From assembly GCF_002001175.1 (NCBI RefSeq), contig NZ_MUNT01000006.1:620001-684000 (forward strand): 64,000 bases of DNA, written 5' to 3'. Below, in pieces: positions 1 through 8,860 of the stretch. Position numbers and translations under genes: made by a program. The stretch comes from Rhodanobacter sp. C03. Its GTDB lineage: Bacteria > Pseudomonadota > Gammaproteobacteria > Xanthomonadales > Rhodanobacteraceae. Each line of letters starts with the position of its first letter. Position 1 is the first letter of the stretch. Under the pieces are notes generated by a model, which was not told the DNA's origin, did no database searches, and saw only the letters and a program-made list of their open reading frames with translations.

Positions 1-80
1 TTCTCCTTAAGTTGTGTGAATAGGCGTGAAGCCTGCTGATCATAGGCACGCAAAACCGCATTTGTCATGACTTTGGCGCA

Positions 81-116
81 CAAAAAGAAACCGCCGGCTG
101 ACGGCCGGCGGTTTCC
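81..116 (-). terminator. Rho-independent terminator of the cyclophilin gene
   Basis: A perfect 12-bp stem (87-98 paired with 104-115) with a TGACG loop is followed, read on the minus strand, by a run of five T (82-86). It lies just beyond the stop codon of the cyclophilin gene at 137. Confidence 0.85.
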
Positions 117-136
117 TGGGATCCGGTGACGGCAAC

Positions 137-646
137 TCAGCCGCGCTGATCGAGCACCGCGTTCCATTCCTTCACGCGATCGGACTGCGCCGTCAGCAGC
201 GCGTCGACGTCGCCTTCGACGGTGACCTTCTCAATCACGTCGCCCTGCTGGATCGTGTTGACCACAGCCATGTCAGCCGCATCGACCACTTCGCCGAACA
301 CGCTGTGCTTGCCGTCCAGCCACGGCGTGGCGCCATGCGTGATGAAGAACTGGCTGCCGTTGGTGCGCGGACCGGCATTGGCCATCGACAACACGCCCGG
401 CTTGTCGTGACGCAGCGACGCGTTGAACTCGTCCTCGAACTTGTAGCCCGGGCCGCCGCGACCGCTGCCCTCGGGGCAACCGCCCTGGACCATGAAGTCA
501 GCGATCACGCGATGGAACGACAGCCCATCGTAATAACCGCGCTTGGCCAGATTGACGAAGTTGGCGACCGTGACCGGTGCCTTGTCTTCATGCAGACGCA
601 GGTGGATCGGGCCGCGGTTGGTGGTGAAGGTGACATTGATGGTCAT
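137..646 (-). CDS. ppiB: Cyclophilin-type peptidyl-prolyl cis-trans isomerase
   Basis: A 169-residue single-domain cyclophilin that isomerises Xaa-Pro bonds during folding. The catalytic block [13 protein letters not shown] lies at residues 44-56 with the active-site Arg at 46, NGSQFFIT follows at 96-103, and the ligand-pocket Trp is at about 109. There is no signal peptide, so it should be cytoplasmic like E. coli PpiB, whose length it matches. It stands alone: a strong terminator follows it, and the next gene upstream on the same strand begins 2 kb away behind a REP-type palindrome. The family assignment is secure. Choosing the symbol ppiB over another paralogue rests on the lack of a signal sequence. 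Confidence 0.93.
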   Translation of the reverse strand: MTINVTFTTNRGPIHLRLHEDKAPVTVANFVNLAKRGYYDGLSFHRVIADFMVQGGCPEGSGRGGPGYKFEDEFNASLRHDKPGVLSMANAGPRTNGSQFFITHGATPWLDGKHSVFGEVVDAADMAVVNTIQQGDVIEKVTVEGDVDALLTAQSDRVKEWNAVLDQRG

Positions 647-726
647 CGCAAATCCTTGAGTTCGAGAGCCGCAGCGTGCGCCGGCACGGGCACGCGGGTT
701 GCCAAGAATACCCCAGCGGCCACCCG

Positions 727-787
727 TTGTAGGAGCGGCTTCAGCCGCGATGCATCAAAGGCATCGCGGCTGAAGCCGCTCCTACAA
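727..787. repeat. REP-type extragenic inverted repeat 1
   Basis: A perfect 27-bp inverted repeat (727-753 and 761-787) around a 7-base loop. Each arm itself contains the small palindrome GCGGC-TTCA-GCCGC. It sits immediately downstream of the stop codon of the 3-hydroxybutyrate-oligomer hydrolase at 790. The GTAGGAGC...GCTCCTAC form matches the extragenic palindromes that are dispersed in many Xanthomonadales and Pseudomonas genomes and are mobilised by RAYT transposases; no RAYT gene is in this window. A related copy lies at 7591-7686. Confidence 0.85.
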
Positions 788-789
788 GT

Positions 790-2640
790 TCAGGGCAAGC
801 CCAGCATGCCGCGCTCCAGCGCACCCGCGCCACGTGGCTGGGCCGCCGGCTTCGGCACCTCACTCGGCCATGTCGCGCCTTCGTATAGATGTGCCCACAG
901 CCGGTCCAGCGCCGCATAGCCATACGGCAGCAGCGGCACGTGCTGGTCGCCGAAACCGGGCAGTGCCAGGAACGCATCGAAGTGCTGCGCGTGCGGTACT
1001 TTCCAGTAGATCGGTTCACGCCCTTCCTCGCGCAGCCATGCCACATACGGCTCGGAGCTGAACGCGGTCGGCAGCAAGCCGTCGCTGGCGCCATGAATCA
1101 CCCACAACGGCAGGTCGTTGCGCGGCAACTTGACCGCGGTGGCCGCGATGGAAGCGTGCAAGACCTGCGACTCAGGATCGTCGCCAGTCCACAGCGCGCG
1201 CAGGCATTCGCTGCCGATCAGGGTCGGGTCGGCCGAGACGCTGGTGCCGCCGAGCAGACCGATGCCATTGCCCGGTGGAATGCCCGAGCCATCCGCCCAC
1301 CAGGATGCCCGCGTGGCCGGATCGACCACACCCGGCAAGCCCTTGGCATCGATCGCCGCGTAATGGAAACCACATGGCATGTCCGTGGCACCCCGGCGCA
1401 GATAGGACGAGGCATAGCCCGCGGCAATCACCCGCCACAGGTCGAACGCGGTCGTGCTGGCAGCCGTGCTCATCGCCTCGTCGGTCCAGCCGCGGATATG
1501 CAGGTACTGATAAGCCTGCTCGGCTTGTTCGGCCACGGTGCTGCCGCTCAGCTTGCCCTGCGCGCGCAGGCTGGCGCAGCGCGACGGCCATGCCGGTGGC
1601 AGCACACCTTTCGGCGCACGCGCGAACGGCGCGGCGGCGAAGCGCTCACTGCCCAGCGCGCAAGGCAGCCAGATCGCAGCCTCGGTCGCGTAGTCGTACA
1701 TCGCACGGCCGTGATCCTGCACGTGCACGTTCGGCTCCAGCGCCACCACGCCGGCGAAGAAATGCTCCTGATCGAGACCAGCCGCCTGCAACACCGCGCC
1801 ACCGCCGTTGGACAGACCGGTGGCGATGATCTTCGTGTTCTGCGCCGTGAACGGGGCCTCGGCGGGAAACGCGCGATCGAGCATGGCCAACCCGAACTGC
1901 GCCGCCTGGATCACATGCCGGCCCCAGTCAGCCTCCGGGTTGTCGCCGGAGTTCATCTGCTTCACCGCGATACCCGCACTCGGTGGTGCCGGTGGCGGCT
2001 GGAACTCCAGCTCCGCTTCGCCGCGTTTGGCACGGCGACCATCCAGCGCCACGCCGCTGTTGTCGGCGTAATCGAAATAGCCGGCGCCTGTGCCCTTGTC
2101 CGTGTAGGCCACCGCGCAACCGCGCGGCAGACCCCAGGAACCGGCCAGCGAGATCGCGCCGTAGATGCCGCGCGAACCGGATGAGGCCGTGACAACCAGG
2201 CAGCGTTTCTGCTTGTCGAAATGGTCAGGCAGCTGCAGCAGCACACGATGCGGCGCGCGTGCGCCGGGGATGCGCGCAAACGCCTCGTATTCGCGACCCG
2301 GTACATCCGGCACGCCGCCATACACCGTGCCGAAACCACCCAGCGGGCCGAGATCGGCAATACCTTTCCAGCTGGTCTGGATCGCCCGTCGGCGCAGTTC
2401 TTCGGCGGTGGGGGCCAACGGATCGGCAAATGGCAGCGGCGCACCAGCCAGCCCTGCCAATCCCAGACCCGCAGTCAACAGATCGTCGTGACCGCGATGT
2501 TCGGTCACACGCACTTCGCCGTAATCGACCTCACGCATGGCGGGTTCCCTCGTCACCGGGCTGCTGGCACAAGCCGACAGCATGACTGATACCAGCACGG
2601 GCAAGCACAGCAGCGTCGAACAACGGGCGGATTTCTTCAT
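790..2640 (-). CDS. Putative lipoprotein 3-hydroxybutyrate-oligomer hydrolase
   Basis: A 616-residue protein resembling D-(-)-3-hydroxybutyrate oligomer hydrolases, which cut the soluble oligomers released from PHB into monomers. The N-terminus is a lipoprotein signal with lipobox LSAC (Cys 24), so an envelope-anchored enzyme is expected rather than the free secreted form. The nucleophile elbow G-L-S-N-G places the catalytic Ser at about 277. The WADGSG and GASDGLLP stretches near 445 and 530 fit the alpha/beta-hydrolase shape of this family. The length is near the 600-700 residues usual for the family. It is divergent from the crbR-like regulator that starts 117 bases away, which suggests shared control. 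The family call is from sequence memory; substrate specificity is not proven. Confidence 0.82.
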   Translation of the reverse strand: MKKSARCSTLLCLPVLVSVMLSACASSPVTREPAMREVDYGEVRVTEHRGHDDLLTAGLGLAGLAGAPLPFADPLAPTAEELRRRAIQTSWKGIADLGPLGGFGTVYGGVPDVPGREYEAFARIPGARAPHRVLLQLPDHFDKQKRCLVVTASSGSRGIYGAISLAGSWGLPRGCAVAYTDKGTGAGYFDYADNSGVALDGRRAKRGEAELEFQPPPAPPSAGIAVKQMNSGDNPEADWGRHVIQAAQFGLAMLDRAFPAEAPFTAQNTKIIATGLSNGGGAVLQAAGLDQEHFFAGVVALEPNVHVQDHGRAMYDYATEAAIWLPCALGSERFAAAPFARAPKGVLPPAWPSRCASLRAQGKLSGSTVAEQAEQAYQYLHIRGWTDEAMSTAASTTAFDLWRVIAAGYASSYLRRGATDMPCGFHYAAIDAKGLPGVVDPATRASWWADGSGIPPGNGIGLLGGTSVSADPTLIGSECLRALWTGDDPESQVLHASIAATAVKLPRNDLPLWVIHGASDGLLPTAFSSEPYVAWLREEGREPIYWKVPHAQHFDAFLALPGFGDQHVPLLPYGYAALDRLWAHLYEGATWPSEVPKPAAQPRGAGALERGMLGLP

Positions 2641-2756
2641 TCCGCCACCATAACAAGCACGCCGCCCACCGCCATCGTACGAAAGTCCAGTCCCGGTCGA
2701 TGCCGTGTCACGCGCCGAACTCGACGCGGCTGCCGCAGCCCGCTAACTTCAACGAC

Positions 2757-3416
2757 ATGACGAGCCTGCTGATCGCCGACGACCATCCACTGTTTCGCGC
2801 CGCATTGCGCCTTGCCGCCAGCGAAAGCCTGCCCGATTGCACAGTGCGCGAGGCCGCGGATCTGTCGGGCGTACTCGCTGCACTGGCCGCCGAGCCGGAC
2901 ACCGACCTGGTCCTGCTCGATCTGCACATGCCCGGCAGCCAGGGCCTGTCCGGTCTCGCCACGCTGCGCGGCCAGCATCCCAGCGTCGCCGTGCTGGTGG
3001 TCTCTGCCCACGACGAACCGCGCATCGTGCGCCGCGTACTCGATCACGGCGCCGCCGGCTTCATCCCCAAGAGCGCCAGCCCCGCCGAAATCGGTGAGGC
3101 GATCCGCCACGTGCTCGACTGCGGCAACTGGCTGCCGCCCGGTCTTGCCGCCGCCGTCGCGGCACTGCCCGCCAATCCCGCCGACACCGACCTCGCCAGC
3201 CGCCTCGCCCGCCTCACCGAACAGCAGTCCCGCGTGCTCACCCTGCTCGCCGAAGGCCTGCTCAACAAGCAGATCGCCGACCGGTTGGCGATCCAGGAGC
3301 GGACGGTGAAGGCGCATGTGACGGCGATCTTCGAAAAGCTGCGAGTAAGGAATCGGACACAGGCGGGGATGTTGTTGCGGTCGTTGGATTTGGGAGAGCC
3401 GGCACGGGTGGGGTGA
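2757..3416 (+). CDS. crbR: CrbR-like LuxR-type response regulator
   Basis: A 219-residue NarL/LuxR-type response regulator. The receiver has acidic residues D8/D9 and the phospho-acceptor D55 in LLDLHMPG. The C-terminal helix-turn-helix covers about 150-210 (LTEQQSRVLTLLAEG, then NKQIADRL...RTVKAHV). The reading frame extends further upstream, but the ATG at 2757 begins exactly at the receiver's first strand (MTSLLIADDHP) and is preferred. The opening is very close to CrbR/ErdR regulators, which switch on acetyl-CoA synthetase and C2/short-chain acid use in Pseudomonas and Vibrio. Its probable partner kinase is the minus-strand gene at 4233-7544, separated from it by an HNH gene. The pairing and the target genes are inferred from similarity and proximity. 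Confidence 0.85.
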   Translation: MTSLLIADDHPLFRAALRLAASESLPDCTVREAADLSGVLAALAAEPDTDLVLLDLHMPGSQGLSGLATLRGQHPSVAVLVVSAHDEPRIVRRVLDHGAAGFIPKSASPAEIGEAIRHVLDCGNWLPPGLAAAVAALPANPADTDLASRLARLTEQQSRVLTLLAEGLLNKQIADRLAIQERTVKAHVTAIFEKLRVRNRTQAGMLLRSLDLGEPARVG

Positions 3417-3448
3417 CCAGCTCAAACACAAAGTGAAATGGAGATCAC

Positions 3449-4201
3449 ATGAAGATTACGGAAGCACAAGTCGAAGCATCATGCAGAATCGCATCAGCCG
3501 TGTATGCCGGCAGGATGACGACCGCTGAAGGCATAAATGAATTAGTCAATCAGCACCAAGTCAATCAAGCTACAGCCCACGACTTTATCTATGACTACAA
3601 AAGACTGACTCAAGGCAAGTTGTTTCAGCGCGCCATGAGCGCCCAAGCGATGACTTATTTCATTGAGGAAATTGCCAGCACGCATGGAATGTCAGGGTTC
3701 GCAAACGCCATCGAATCCTTGTGGTCGCACATCCGCTACTACGAAGGACACACCAAGACCACGATGCACAAGATGCGAGTGGTGGTGACAGGATTTGAAA
3801 CTAGGCTACCCAAGTCACGCTTGCCTCGTCTCACGGATGTGCAGGCGGAGCTTGCCAACCAAGTCACCAAATCTCTTTCGGATTTGAGCGATGCGCGCAC
3901 TAAGCGCTTAATCATTGCGAACAAGGTTGCTCCTCGCTTGGAGGTTCGCACAACGATTTATGTACGCAATCCAGATGTCGTCGCCGCAGTGTTGGATCGT
4001 GCGGGAGGACTCTGCGAGCGCTGCAAGTCCAAAGCACCATTCATACGCGCATCAAACGGTACACCGTATCTTGAAGTCCATCATCGCATTCAACTAGCGG
4101 ATGACGGGGAAGACAGCACCGATAACGCCATGGCGATTTGCCCTAACTGCCATCGAGAACTTCATTACGGTGCCACCGAAAAACGGGAAGAAATCACATA
4201 A
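3449..4201 (+). CDS. HNH endonuclease, McrA-like C-terminus
   Basis: A 250-residue protein with a zinc-braced HNH nuclease domain at about 165-240: Cys 189 and 192, the EVHH pair at 211-212, Asn 226, then CPNCH at 231-235. This architecture is typical of McrA-like and other HNH nucleases that nick or cut DNA. Residues 1-160 are mostly helical-looking and match nothing I recognise; they could be a DNA-reading domain. AGATCACATG-type spacing gives a plausible ribosome site (GGAG). Codon and base use (many AT-ending codons, close to half GC) differ clearly from the GC-rich genes on both sides, and it separates a regulator from its probable kinase, so recent acquisition is likely. A role in restriction of modified or foreign DNA is inference. 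Confidence 0.85.
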   Translation: MKITEAQVEASCRIASAVYAGRMTTAEGINELVNQHQVNQATAHDFIYDYKRLTQGKLFQRAMSAQAMTYFIEEIASTHGMSGFANAIESLWSHIRYYEGHTKTTMHKMRVVVTGFETRLPKSRLPRLTDVQAELANQVTKSLSDLSDARTKRLIIANKVAPRLEVRTTIYVRNPDVVAAVLDRAGGLCERCKSKAPFIRASNGTPYLEVHHRIQLADDGEDSTDNAMAICPNCHRELHYGATEKREEIT

Positions 4202-4232
4202 ACCAATGAGCGTCACAGAACACGATGTCTCT

Positions 4233-7200
4233 CTATCGCGCCTGTCCCGTTGCAGAAACTGCCCTCTGTAACACCTGTCGTAGAGCCAATGGCTTGAGTG
4301 GCTTGTACAGAACGCCGATCCCCACATCAAGCAACTTTTGGCGCAGCTCGCCATCACGATCCGCCGTGAGCATCACCGTCGGCACATCGGCATGCCGTTC
4401 GCGTAGCTGATGCCAGACATCGAAACCGGTGGCGCCGCCGTCGAGGTGGAAATCGAGGATATGCAGATCCGGTCGCCACGGCGCCGCCAGCGCCTGCTCG
4501 GCATTACGCGCAGCGTGCACGTGCCAGCCCCAACTGGTGAGCAAACTGCTGAGTGCAGCGAGTGCAGCCGGTTCGTTGTCCAGCACCAGCGCACGACCGG
4601 CCGGCAATGACTGCTGTGCATCGGCGACAGGCGGCAGTCGTATCGCAGCTCGCGCCATCGGCACGCTGAGGTCGAACACACTGCCGCAGCCGGGCCATGA
4701 GCGCAGCCCGAGCGGGTGACCGAGCAATCCAGCCATGCGTTGCGCGATCGACAGACCCAGCCCCAAGCCCTGCCCACCCGCCGCGCTGCCACGACGAAAC
4801 TCCTGGAAGATCAGTTGCTGCTCGCCCGGCGCGATGCCCGGCCCGGTATCCCACACTTCCACGCGCAGCTGATCGCCACGCCGGCGCACGCCAAGCAATA
4901 CGCGCCCGTGCTCCGCATAACGCAACGCATTCGACAGGAAGTTCTGCAACACGCGCCGCAATAGTTGTGGATCGGAACGCACCCAGGCACGCGTGCCCAC
5001 CACATCGAACCGCACGCCGCGATCAAGCGCGATGGCGCGGAATTCCGCAGCGAGTGGATCGAGCACCTCGGCCAGCGGAAACGCGCGTGGCTGCGGATGC
5101 AGACGGCCGCCTTCCAGACGCGCGATATCGAGCAGGCCGGCGAGCAGGCCTTCGGTGGCGGCGAGTGCGCCATTGAGATGATGCGCGGTGGCGGCATCGG
5201 CGCCGCGTTCGGTGAGCGAGTGGGCGAACAGCTGCGCCGCGTGCAGCGGCTGCATCAGGTCGTGGGTTACGGCGGTGAGGAAGCGGCTCTTCGCCTCGTT
5301 TGCGCCTTGTGCTTCCGCCGAGGCTGCAGCCAGCGCGCGGGTGCGTTCCTCCACCCGCAGTTCCAGCGTTTCGTTGACGCGCTTGAGCGAGCCTTCGGCC
5401 TGGCGGAAAGCGGTGACGTCGGTGAACGTGGCGACGAAGCCGCCACCGGGCATCGGGTTGCCGCGGATCTCGACGATGGTGCCGTCTGGGAAGCGCCGTT
5501 CGGACAGGTGCCGGGTGCCGGCGCGCATATGAGCGAGTCGCTGCTGCACTCGCTGCTCGACTTCGCCGGGGCCGAGCATGCCGGCGTCGATGTTGTAGCG
5601 GGTCAGCTCGGCCACCGAGCGGCCGACCTGCAGCAGTTCGGGTGGATAGTCGAACAGGCGCGCATACGGACTGTTCCAGGCGACCAGCTGCAACTCGGCA
5701 TCGACCACGCAGATGCCCTGGCTCATGTTCTCCAGCGCCGCTTCCAGCACGCGCTGGTTGAAGCGCAGGTCCTGCGCTGCCTCGCCGACGATGGCGACGA
5801 CGGTATCCAGATCGTCGCGACCCTGTCGATGCACCACTTCCAGCAGCAGGCGCGCCGAGGCGGCACCGATCACGGCGGCCAGTTCGTGCTCGACCTCGGC
5901 CACGCGCGCACTGCCGGCGGATCCCGTAGCGGGCGCGTTCGCAAACAAGTGCTCGACCCGCTCGGGCGGCAGGAAACGCGCCGCCAGCGCATGCAGTTCA
6001 GTGACGCCGACATGACCTACGCTGACCGCATGCGTGACCCGGCCATAGCGCGAACCGGCCACCGCCAGCATCACCGCACCATTCGCCGCCAGACTCACCA
6101 CCACCGCACGACCCAGCCGGTTCCAGTCGCCCAGTCCGAGCAGATCGTCCGGCGCCAGCCAGCGCAGGCCGAACGGACCCACATGCAACCAGGGCAATGC
6201 CGACGGCAGCAGCGACGGCAGCACCGCATATATCCACACCAGCGTACCGGCCGCCAGCCCGGCCATTACCGCACGCGAGCCCAGTTGCGGGCGATACACC
6301 GCAGCCAGCAGCGCCGGCGTGAGGCCAGCAAGTGCGGAGAACGAGATCGCGCCGATATCGGCCAGTGCCTCGTTGCGCGCCAGCACACGGCTGTACGCCC
6401 ACGCCAGCAGGATCACCACCAGGATCGCCACGCGCCGGTGGTTCAGCAGTTCGCCGCGCAGATCGCCATGTTCGTCGCGGCCCCAGCCAGCCTTCACCCG
6501 CAGCGGCGCGATGAAGTGATTGACCACCATCAGGCTCAAGGTCAGCGTGGCGATTACCACCATGCTGGTGGCGGCACTAAGGCCACCGAGGAAAGCGATC
6601 AACGCCAGGCCGTGTTCACCGCGCGCCATCGGCAGTGCCAGCACGTACATGTCCGACGACACCCCGCTCGGCCCCAGCAGCGCATCGCCGATCCGCGCCA
6701 GCGGCAGGATCGGCAGCGAGATCAGCAGCAGGTACAACGGAAACAGCCAGCGCGCGCTGCGCAGATGCCCGTCGTTGCGGCACTCCACGATGCCCGCATA
6801 GAACTGTTGCGGCATGGTGAACATCGCCAGCGCACCGAGCAGGATCAGCGCCGGGAAGCCACTGCTGTCCGGCGGTGGCGGCACGTTGACCGGCAACCCC
6901 GCCGGCAGCGCCGTGAACAGCAGTGTGCCCAGTGCCAGCATCGCGCCAAGCTTGAACAGCGACTCGAACGCCATCGCCAGCACCAGCCCGCGGTTGTGCG
7001 CCATGGTCGAGGCACGCCGCGTGCCGAACAGCATCGCGAACAGCGCCATCAGCAATGCCACATACAGCGCACTGTCCTGCCACGGCTCCGACTCGGCCAG
7101 CTGGCCGTGGCTGAGGATGCCGTAACTCATCGCCACCGCCTTCAGCTGCAGCGCGATGTACGGCACGATGCCGATCAGCACCACCACGGTGACCAGCGCG

Positions 7201-7544
7201 GCCAGCCCCGAATGCCGTCCCAGCCGCACCGCGATCAAGTCAGCCAGCGAACCGGCGTTGTACTCGCGCACCAGCTGCACCATGCGGCGCAGGAATTTCA
7301 GCGCGAACAGATACATCAGGATCGCCCCGACGAACGTCGGCGGCAGCCACCAGCCGGAGCGACTGGCCTGGGTCACCGTGCCGTAGAAAGTCCATGAGGT
7401 GCAGTGGATCGCCAGCGACAATGCGTAGACGATCGCCCAGCGTTTCTCGAACAGTTGCGGACGACGTTCGCCGAGCAGGGCCACGCCGAACAGCAGGCCC
7501 AGCCAGCACAGCGCGGCAACGGCAATGATGCCGGCGCTCAGCAT
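4233..7544 (-). CDS. crbS: CrbS-like SLC5/PutP-linked hybrid sensor kinase
   Basis: A 1103-residue hybrid kinase. Residues 1-500 form a sodium:solute-symporter (SLC5/PutP) module with about 12 hydrophobic segments. A linker follows (505-595, possibly a STAC-like domain), then a PAS domain (about 596-715), a short coiled coil, a HisKA domain with His 761 in VTHDLMQPL, and an ATPase with N-box Asn 872 and G-box DTGPG at 899. A receiver completes it, with Asp 1031 in ILDFHLDG and Lys 1081. The layout matches CrbS, which activates acetate metabolism through CrbR; CbrA is the other known SLC5 kinase but lacks the receiver. All catalytic residues are present. The neighbourhood suggests the signal may be 3-hydroxybutyrate or a derived short-chain acid, which is inference. 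The start codon lies just before the first membrane segment. Confidence 0.88.
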   Translation of the reverse strand: MLSAGIIAVAALCWLGLLFGVALLGERRPQLFEKRWAIVYALSLAIHCTSWTFYGTVTQASRSGWWLPPTFVGAILMYLFALKFLRRMVQLVREYNAGSLADLIAVRLGRHSGLAALVTVVVLIGIVPYIALQLKAVAMSYGILSHGQLAESEPWQDSALYVALLMALFAMLFGTRRASTMAHNRGLVLAMAFESLFKLGAMLALGTLLFTALPAGLPVNVPPPPDSSGFPALILLGALAMFTMPQQFYAGIVECRNDGHLRSARWLFPLYLLLISLPILPLARIGDALLGPSGVSSDMYVLALPMARGEHGLALIAFLGGLSAATSMVVIATLTLSLMVVNHFIAPLRVKAGWGRDEHGDLRGELLNHRRVAILVVILLAWAYSRVLARNEALADIGAISFSALAGLTPALLAAVYRPQLGSRAVMAGLAAGTLVWIYAVLPSLLPSALPWLHVGPFGLRWLAPDDLLGLGDWNRLGRAVVVSLAANGAVMLAVAGSRYGRVTHAVSVGHVGVTELHALAARFLPPERVEHLFANAPATGSAGSARVAEVEHELAAVIGAASARLLLEVVHRQGRDDLDTVVAIVGEAAQDLRFNQRVLEAALENMSQGICVVDAELQLVAWNSPYARLFDYPPELLQVGRSVAELTRYNIDAGMLGPGEVEQRVQQRLAHMRAGTRHLSERRFPDGTIVEIRGNPMPGGGFVATFTDVTAFRQAEGSLKRVNETLELRVEERTRALAAASAEAQGANEAKSRFLTAVTHDLMQPLHAAQLFAHSLTERGADAATAHHLNGALAATEGLLAGLLDIARLEGGRLHPQPRAFPLAEVLDPLAAEFRAIALDRGVRFDVVGTRAWVRSDPQLLRRVLQNFLSNALRYAEHGRVLLGVRRRGDQLRVEVWDTGPGIAPGEQQLIFQEFRRGSAAGGQGLGLGLSIAQRMAGLLGHPLGLRSWPGCGSVFDLSVPMARAAIRLPPVADAQQSLPAGRALVLDNEPAALAALSSLLTSWGWHVHAARNAEQALAAPWRPDLHILDFHLDGGATGFDVWHQLRERHADVPTVMLTADRDGELRQKLLDVGIGVLYKPLKPLALRQVLQRAVSATGQAR

Positions 7545-7590
7545 GCGAGGGTCCTTGGGGCCGAGGCCGCGATCGCCTTCAACGCGCTTT

Positions 7591-7686
7591 TTTGTAGGAG
7601 CGACTTCAGTCGCGATGCCCTTCGCAGATCAGGATGATCGAGCCAAGGCATCGCGACTGAAGTCGCTCCTACAATCGCTCCTACAG
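7591..7686. repeat. REP-type extragenic inverted repeat 2
   Basis: A 28-bp perfect inverted repeat (7592-7619 and 7647-7674) around a 27-base loop, followed by an extra partial copy of the arm end (TCGCTCCTACAG, 7675-7686). Compared with the copy at 727-787 the inner palindrome reads GCGAC-TTCA-GTCGC, so both sides of the small hairpin changed together. It lies between the kinase gene start (7544) and the depolymerase stop (7726). Confidence 0.85.
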
Positions 7687-7725
7687 GGTTCTGGGCGCAG
7701 GGGTGATGGTGAAAGCTCACCGCCA

Positions 7726-8763
7726 TCAAGGCTGCGTTGGCAACCCCAGCGCATGCACCGCATTCACCAGCCAGCGCAGCTGCATGCCCTGGCGGCTGTC
7801 GTAGTCGGCTCCGGAATATCCCCACCAGTCCCAGCATGCTTGCGGATTCAAGGGCGCGAAACTTGCGCGGGTCTGAGGATATAGCACGGCTACATCGTAG
7901 ACATCCGCCCAGCGGTTGAAGCCGGCGTCTTGCACGAACGCCTCGCCCACCGCGTCGGCGTTCTGCTTGCAGCCATGGAACGCGACCACCAGGCCGCACG
8001 GCTTGCCGGCGAGGCAGTCCGGTGGCAGATAGACGTAGCCGGTCTTGGCCAGCAAGGCATCGGCACCATCGGGGCGCAGTGCATCCTGGTCGAACGTGCG
8101 CAATTCACCACGTGCCTGTGCTGCCGCGTGGGCCGGCTTGCCGAACATCTGCGCGAAGATTTCACCGGCGGCATCGAAGCCGCAGTGGCCGAGATACGGC
8201 GCCACCGATTTGTCGCAGTCATCGCCGCTTGCCGCCACTGGCAGGTTGTGCGCGAACGCGCGCTGGCCGTCGTCATGCACCTGCATGCCGCTCAGGCCTG
8301 GCGTGTTGTCGCGCAATTGCTCGTAGAAATGTGCGCCCGCCTCCGCCACCGCCGGCGCAACCAATGCATCAGCGCTGCCGTGCAACAGGTAGACATGGGC
8401 ATGCGCGAGATCCTTCAACGGACCGATCTCGCCGGCGGCCGCACGTTTGGCGGCGCTCGCCACCAGCGCGCCGACATCCGGTGCCGGCACGCCCTTCATG
8501 CAACTGCCCAGCGCAGTTTCCAGCTTGCCACCAGCGCAACCGTAAGGGCCACCGGCAACCAGCGCCGCGTTCGGGAACAGTTCCGGATACGCCAGCTGCG
8601 CCTGGGTCGCCATATAGGCGCCGGACGAAAGCCCGACCACGGCGACACGCGACGGATCGAGCTTCAGCTTCGGCAGCGAACCCGCCGGCTGGGCTGCACA
8701 GGCGCTAGCGCTGGCCAGCAACAGCGACAGGCCGAACGGGCGGATCCAGTTTTTCAATGACAT
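7726..8763 (-). CDS. phaZ: Secreted polyhydroxybutyrate depolymerase
   Basis: A 345-residue alpha/beta hydrolase of the extracellular PHB-depolymerase type, expected to cut PHB outside the inner membrane into oligomers. An N-terminal signal peptide ends around residue 22-26 (ASACAAQ). The lipase box G-L-S-S-G puts the nucleophile Ser at 46, unusually close to the N-terminus but normal for this subgroup. An HGSAD motif near 127-131 and an AFHGCKQ motif near 265-271 are further family marks. There is no C-terminal linker or substrate-binding domain, unlike the classical polymer-adsorbing depolymerases. A GGAG ribosome site precedes the start. It lies 97 bases downstream of the TonB receptor on the same strand and is probably co-transcribed with it. 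Similar folds include feruloyl esterases, so the exact substrate is not proven. Confidence 0.8.
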   Translation of the reverse strand: MSLKNWIRPFGLSLLLASASACAAQPAGSLPKLKLDPSRVAVVGLSSGAYMATQAQLAYPELFPNAALVAGGPYGCAGGKLETALGSCMKGVPAPDVGALVASAAKRAAAGEIGPLKDLAHAHVYLLHGSADALVAPAVAEAGAHFYEQLRDNTPGLSGMQVHDDGQRAFAHNLPVAASGDDCDKSVAPYLGHCGFDAAGEIFAQMFGKPAHAAAQARGELRTFDQDALRPDGADALLAKTGYVYLPPDCLAGKPCGLVVAFHGCKQNADAVGEAFVQDAGFNRWADVYDVAVLYPQTRASFAPLNPQACWDWWGYSGADYDSRQGMQLRWLVNAVHALGLPTQP

Positions 8764-8860
8764 CGACGATCTCCATGGTTAGACAACGACATACGCCGAG
8801 TATGCAGCGGGTTCATGCGATGCCTCCATGGCATGAACCCTCAACCATCAGGCTGACCGC

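Noticed and set aside
2700-2756. N-terminal extension of the CrbR-like regulator
   Set aside because: The extra 19 residues precede the receiver's first strand and match nothing; the internal ATG at 2757 fits the family.
4965-7397. 810-residue open frame opposite the sensor kinase
   Set aside because: Same reason: a shadow of the kinase gene with a Gln/Arg/His-rich translation.
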